A DNA stretch of 64,000 nucleotides. It comes from Carettochelys insculpta. Lineage: Eukaryota > Chordata > Testudines > Carettochelyidae. Position numbers and translations under genes: made by a program. The notes beneath the pieces were generated by a model that was not told the DNA's origin, did not search any database, and was given only the letters and a program-made list of their open reading frames with translations. The stretch's first letter is position 1. Each line of letters starts with the position of its first letter. Of the stretch, positions 59,335 to 64,000 are shown one piece after another. Location of the stretch: contig NC_134146.1 of the NCBI RefSeq assembly GCF_033958435.1, positions 30,436,001 to 30,500,000 on the forward strand, in the 5' to 3' direction.

Positions 59335-59853
59335 AAAAACCAGCTTGGTTAACAGAGGAAGTGAAGACATCTGTGAAAATACGTAACAGACGGAAGAAGG
59401 ATGAAGTTAATAAAAATTAATATAAATAAGAAGATGGAAGAAGGAGGAAGTTAATAGAAATTAATATAAATAAGTTAGAAATTGTAGAAAATTGGTGAGG
59501 GACGCAAAGGAAGGCAAGGAGAAATCTTTGGCTAGTAGAGTTAAAGGCAATAAGGAGTTTTTAAGTGTATTAGGAATAAAAAGTATCCTGACAGCAGTAT
59601 GGTAGAATAATAAAAATGGCAGAAGTGTCTTCTGCATATTTCTGTTCTGTATTTGGGGCAAAACCAGATGAAGTAGTCTCATTATAAGCTGATACCACTT
59701 TTCCGACTCTGCTGTCTATTTTTAAATGAAGATTAGATGCTTTCTTAAAGATGCTTTCTAGGAATAATTTTGGGGAAGTTCTGTGGCCTGTGCTGTACTG
59801 GAAGCCAGACTGGATGATCACAATAATTTTCAGGTCTTGAAGTCTATGAATCT
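59335..59853 (+). mobile_element. CR1 LINE copy with internal deletion
   Basis: The 5' part encodes, in broken frames, the linker between endonuclease and RT: KPAWLTEEVKTSVKIRNRRK, AKEGKEKSLASRVKGNKEF and AEVSSAYFCSVFGAKPDEVV. At about 59690 it passes directly to the CR1 3' region (AATGAAGATTAGATGC, GGAATAATTTTGGGGAAGTT, GATGATCACAATAATTTT) and ends AGTCTATGAATC. The whole RT (about 1.5-2 kb) is therefore missing. A 39-bp direct repeat (59392-59430 and 59436-59474) lies in the first part. Confidence 0.65.
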
Positions 59854-60768
59854 TTAAATACGATACCGTAAAATGAGCATTGGACAATCACAAGCACTGT
59901 ATTTCAGGTAAGATCTGAAAAGTCTTTTCAGGATGAAAAGTGCATTATACACTTGTAAAATAAAAGTGTAAAGTGTTATTTCAAGTTGATGTTATGTGAC
60001 TACTGAGGAGAGGTGACTACAACTTGACAAAAATCTATAGACATGATACACTCATAGCTTGTCGTTGTCTGATCAGACATGAGTTTAGAAAAGGAAAGTA
60101 GACATCAGGGAAGCTAGGGCAAGATCAAGATATTTTGGAGTGATGTGAAGGACCCTTTGGAGCAGTAAGCTTTTGTGGACAAGGAAACAGCCAAGTTGGG
60201 GTGGTAAATAAGGATGAATCAGCATTTTTAGAATTATTTCTAGGTTATCAAAATGGCCAAATTGATGAAAATTATACGTTGCAAGGTTCTGTTGATCTCA
60301 TAACCCATTTAAACTTTGCACTGGTGGGTTATGATGCGACCAGAATGCCAAAGTATTTATTTTCTTGTAAATCCTTATAATTAATGACTCTCACTTCTTT
60401 TGTATAGTCAGTGATTTTTTTATCTGCCATATGGTTTTGCTTATGTAAGTTATTTAAAAAGTTTAGTTTACCATTTGACACAGTAACACTGAAGTCTTCA
60501 ACTTACTTTGTTCAGTTACTCACTTTTTCTTAAAGATTCTTTGATCCAGCTTAACACGCATGTTATAGAAGTGATTCCTGTTGGAGAGTTTGGAGTAAAA
60601 TGAAATGCACTATTGACCTCTACCTAACAGGATTATTATGTTACTGGGGTGGGGTGGGGGTGGGGGGAAGGGAAGGAGACTGGTTTGGTTTGTAAGAAGG
60701 CTGAACGGATTCAGACAACACTCAGGTGTGATTCCTCTGTATAATTGCCTTAAATTGCAGTTGAGTGA
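59854..60768. other. Unique AT-rich non-coding DNA
   Basis: A G-rich GGGGTGGGG tract lies at 60646-60672. Nothing else was recognised. The AGCTTTTGTGGACAAGG stretch near 60167 faintly recalls a PLE end but is too weak to call. Confidence 0.4.
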
Positions 60769-60879
60769 ACTATAATTTACCCACTTTGGAATTCCAAAAG
60801 AAACTACGCCAACTACCTGCTTCTACTTGGGACCTTATTCATTCAGACACACCATCTGAGCCCTGACCTGGATTATTCT

Positions 60880-61660
60880 ATTTACTTCCCCAAATCCACA
60901 AACCTGGAAACCCCAGAAGCCCTATCATTTTGGGTATTGGCACCCTTACTGCCAGACTATCCAGTTATGTAGACTCCCTCAAACTCTACGCCACCAACAA
61001 TCCCAGCCATCTCTGAGATACCACTGACTTCCTGAGGAAATTACAGAACATCGGAAAACTTCCTGACATCACCATCCTTGCCACCATGGATGTAGAGGCT
61101 CTCTACATGAATATTCTACATGAAGATGGACTACAAGCGATCAGGAATACCATGCCTGACGCTACCACAGCTAATCTGGTGTCTGACCTCTGTAACTTTG
61201 TTTTCACCCACAATTATTTCCAATGTGGGGACTTATACCTCCAGATTAGTGGCACTGCTATAGGCACCCACATGGCCCCACAATATGCTAATAATTTATG
61301 GCTGACTTGGAACAACAGTTCCTCAGCTCTCATCCCCTACCCCTTCTTTACTTACAATACATTGATGACATCTTTATCATTTGACCCATGGTAAAGAGAC
61401 TCTGGAAGAATTCCACAGAGCCTTTAACAATCTGCACCCCACCACCAACTTATGCCTTGACCACTTCACATGAGAGATACGTTTCCTGGACACTGAAGTA
61501 CAAATCACTGATGGCCTGATGAATACTACTGTCTACCAGAAAGCCACTGACCACTACACTTACCTATATGCTTCTAGCTTTCGTCCTGCACACGACACAA
61601 TCCGTCGTTTACAGTCAAGCCCTGAGATACAATCACATCTGCTCTGATCCTACCGACAGA
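60880..61660 (+). pseudogene. PLE reverse transcriptase, frameshifted
   Basis: The ordered blocks are LPQIHKPGNPRSPIILGIGT-like sequence (about 60885-60945), DTTDFLRKLQNIGKLPDI, LATMDVEALYMNI (palm A, 61078-61115) and GTAIGTHMAPQYAN (61252-61293). After a frameshift at about 61295 come MADLEQQFL and YIDDIFII (catalytic Asp pair, 61358-61381). A TGA follows directly, the frame changes again, and RFLDTEV and TTVYQKATDHYTYLYASSF continue to about 61580. The order and motifs are those of Penelope-like RTs, which are related to telomerase. At least two frameshifts and several stops are present. Confidence 0.8.
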
Positions 61661-61946
61661 GACTAAAAACTACAAGATCTCTACCAAACATTCATAAACC
61701 TGAATTACTCACCAGGAGAAATAAAAAACCAAATCGACAGGGCCAGACGAATACCCAGAAACCAACTACGTCAAGATAGGCCCAAAAAATCCAATAATAG
61801 AACACCAGTTGTGATTACCTACAACCCCCATCTCAAAGCACTGCAATGCATCATTAAAGACCTACAACCTCCTTAATCAGGATGCCACACTCCAGAAGTC
61901 CCTAGGTGACAGGCCTGTTCTTTCCTATGGACAACCTCCCAACCTT

Positions 61947-62183
61947 ATGAGGATTCTCATTTGCGACCACAATACTACTAATTCTGGAACATTTCCTTGC
62001 AACAAGCCCCATTGCCAGCTTTGCCCACATATCTATTCTGGAGATACCATCACTGGACCTAACCATGTTAATTACAGAATCAGGGGCACATTCTCCTGTT
62101 CCTCATCTAACATCATATGTGCCGTCAGGTGCCAACAATGCCCACACACCATGTATATAGGACAGACTGCAAACACTCTTTGA
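61947..62183 (+). pseudogene. PLE linker and GIY-YIG endonuclease remnant
   Basis: The 78-codon frame contains a Cys-rich linker (FPCNKPHCQLCPHI), then GTFSCSSSNIICAVRCQQCP, and MYIGQT, the YIG half of the GIY-YIG motif (the GIY part is replaced by CPHT). A stop at 62181 interrupts it. Downstream in the same frame, RINGRRTDIK resembles the conserved Arg-containing segment that normally follows. The endonuclease makes the target nick in Penelope elements; here it is clearly broken. Confidence 0.75.
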
Positions 62184-62667
62184 CAAAGAATAAATGGACG
62201 TAGAACAGACATCAAAATCTCCAAATGTACAAACCTATCAGCCAGCACTTTAATGGAGTGGGCCATTCTGTTAAATACCTGAAAGTTTGTGTTCTGCTGA
62301 AAAGGGACTTCAACAACCATCTACAGAAGGAATGATCAGAACTAACATTCATATTCAACTTTGACATACTAGCATGTGGTTTGAACAGAGACAGCAATTA
62401 TCTGACCCATTATCAAGACTCTTTTTTTTACATACTTTGATGTTTTTATCTAACTCTTAACTCCCGCCCCCACTATGCCTCTGCTCTTCTGATTTGCCAA
62501 TCTTGATAACCATTTTTGGATCTCTGTGATTTATATATTGAGTCTGTTCTGGTAAGGCTATGATCTGAAGAAGTGGGTCTGTCCCACAAAAAGCTCATCA
62601 TCTAATAATTTATTTTGTTAGTCTTTAAAGTGTTACATGACTGCTTTTATGTTTTTTACCATAATTT

Positions 62668-63642
62668 CTGAAAATATTCTATCTGATTTATACGACATAC
62701 TACATAGTTTGTGTCACACACAAGTATTCATGTAGACACATTATAGTTGGTGGACTAAATTCTGCCCTTGAATCTGTTTGCATAGGTTCCCTTAAAATCA
62801 GTGATGTATGTGCAACTGAGGGCAGTACTGTTAAGTCTAGACACAAAAAAATCCACACACTTGTGTTGACAGAAAAAGGGAGAAAATAAACTTATCCTAG
62901 ATTAAAAATAGAGCCTGAAATTTTGGTGTATAAATCCTAAAATTTAGCATTAGGTGAAAGAGAAGTAAAGCTTTACTTACAAATAATATTTTAAAAAACT
63001 TATAAAACCATTTCTAAAATTTTTTTTCTCTGATATTATAAGAATGATCATTTCATGGTGATCTTCATGACATACTCCCGTACTTGAAGAATGTAGCCAC
63101 TCCAAAGACATGCTGAGAAAACATTTAGTGTCATTCCACAATACCCAGTGTGTACATTCTTGATTAAAATATACACACATGTCCAAATCTGAAGACTGGA
63201 CCTTTTCTTTTTCCAGACAGCTTCAGGTTTGAAGACCTTTTTCTAGGTTTTGAAAAATGTGAATTTTGTGTGTGTGTGGAGTGGGGACCTTTTGTCATCA
63301 AAATAACCAGTGGACAAGAGTGTGCTTGAGATTATTTACCAAGTGATTGTGAAAGTATAATTTAATTCATTTTTCAAAATTTCAAGAACAATATTAACTG
63401 CTTCACTAAAATTCCATCCTGTCATTTAAAAATTAATTTGCTTAAATTTTTTCAGAAATAACTCTTTTTTCCCTTTGAGAGTTAATGTTAACCTAGTGTA
63501 AAGTTTTATGCTCATTATGAAGTGGGGAATATTAGTGTTTTAAATAGATTTATAGTTATTTGCTATTGAACTTAATTGCTGTTATAGGGCTGATCCAAAA
63601 TCAATTTAAATCAGTTGGAATCTTTCCATTAACGTTTCAACA
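62668..63642. other. Unique AT-rich non-coding DNA
   Basis: It includes a short GTGTGTGTG tract near 63268. No gene or repeat was recognised. Confidence 0.4.
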
Positions 63643-64000
63643 TGGCTACGTCTATACGGGCAGCCTCTGTTGACAGAGGTCACGTTGATAGAGAAACCTC
63701 ACTAGTACCTCTGTCGACAGATCACGTCCACACATAAAAGCAGCTCAAAAGAGCAAGCCACTCTTTTAACAGAGAGCAGCCAGACTGCCCTGCCCTGCGT
63801 CAACAGAACAGCTGACCGATGCTCTGCAAACAAGGCTTCCCAGGGAACTGGAAGCTGTCTCTTTCCACAGAACTGTCTACATGGGCACTTTGTTCACAAA
63901 ACACTGTGGACTGAGGTATTATACCTGATATATAAGTTATAACACTGCCAGCTGAGCAGTTGAGTTTTGTCAACAAACTCTCAACAGAGCGCTTTAACTG
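63643..64000. mobile_element. DNA-transposon relic of the GGCTACGTCTA family, cut by window end
   Basis: It starts GGCTACGTCTATACGGGCAG, the same terminus as the inverse right end at 2663. It contains repeated TGTTGACAGAGG, CTGTCGACAG and GTCAACAGA blocks like those in 2419-2663, but with a longer interior. The right end lies beyond the window, so duplication and length cannot be judged. Confidence 0.6.

Larger units (their letters stand above)
60779..62657 (+). mobile_element. Penelope-like retroelement, 5'-truncated, 1.9 kb
   Basis: It contains a PLE reverse transcriptase (from about 60880), a GIY-YIG endonuclease remnant (about 62100-62180) and the 3' tail GAAGAAGTGGGTCTGTCCCA and TTTGTTAGTCTTTAAAGTGT, ending GACTGCTTTT. 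The flanks ACTATAATTT (60769-60778) and ACCATAATTT (62658-62667) form a 10-bp duplication with one mismatch. The tail is the source-type sequence for the short PLE copies at 17776, 37015, 47756 and 58836. Several frameshifts and stops make it inactive. Confidence 0.85.

Noticed and set aside
60110..60190. Possible additional PLE tip (AGCTTTTGTGGACAAGG)
   Set aside because: The match is too short, and neither the adjoining TTAGTCTTTAAAGTG tip nor a target duplication is visible.

Overview
The window is AT-rich vertebrate nuclear DNA, apparently intronic or intergenic. No host protein-coding gene, tRNA or rRNA could be identified. Many of the short reading frames in it fall within transposable elements or look like chance frames. 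The repeat mix is CR1 LINEs with an 8-bp 3' repeat, RTE-type LINEs, DIRS-type tyrosine-recombinase retrotransposons, Penelope-like elements (PLEs), and hAT-, Harbinger- and Tigger-like DNA transposons. That mix points to a non-avian sauropsid, most likely a turtle. The host assignment is an inference from family content.

Layout. 1-9160: unique DNA with small DNA-transposon relics and a 1.7-kb non-autonomous element with TTA flanks (6574-8272). 9164-10393: a 5'-truncated CR1 on the minus strand whose reverse-transcriptase frame is still open. 11800-16656: a hAT element with an intact 8-bp target duplication, split by a 4.3-kb DIRS element that keeps its inverted termini, an internal complementary region, and recognisable gag, RT, RNase H, methyltransferase-like and tyrosine-recombinase regions. 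17577-24600: PLE ends, a LINE 3' fragment, a 140-bp palindromic MITE and a CR1 tail. 28880-31805: a retroviral-type LTR abutting a decayed RTE LINE. 39894-41790: a second, older DIRS remnant that keeps the gag region missing from the first. 46745-48115: a CR1 tail and a short complete PLE insertion with an 18-bp target duplication. 52366-57808: hAT relics and a Tigger-like element. 59335-62657: an internally deleted CR1 and a PLE with RT and GIY-YIG remnants. 63643-64000: a further TTA-family relic cut by the window end.

None of the elements looks autonomous. The most informative structures are the DIRS-in-hAT nest, the set of PLE insertions (41 bp to 1.9 kb) with target duplications, and the palindromic MITE at 22791-22930. 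A few exon-like segments with good splice consensus (best at 50730-50766) are the only hints that a host gene may span the window.
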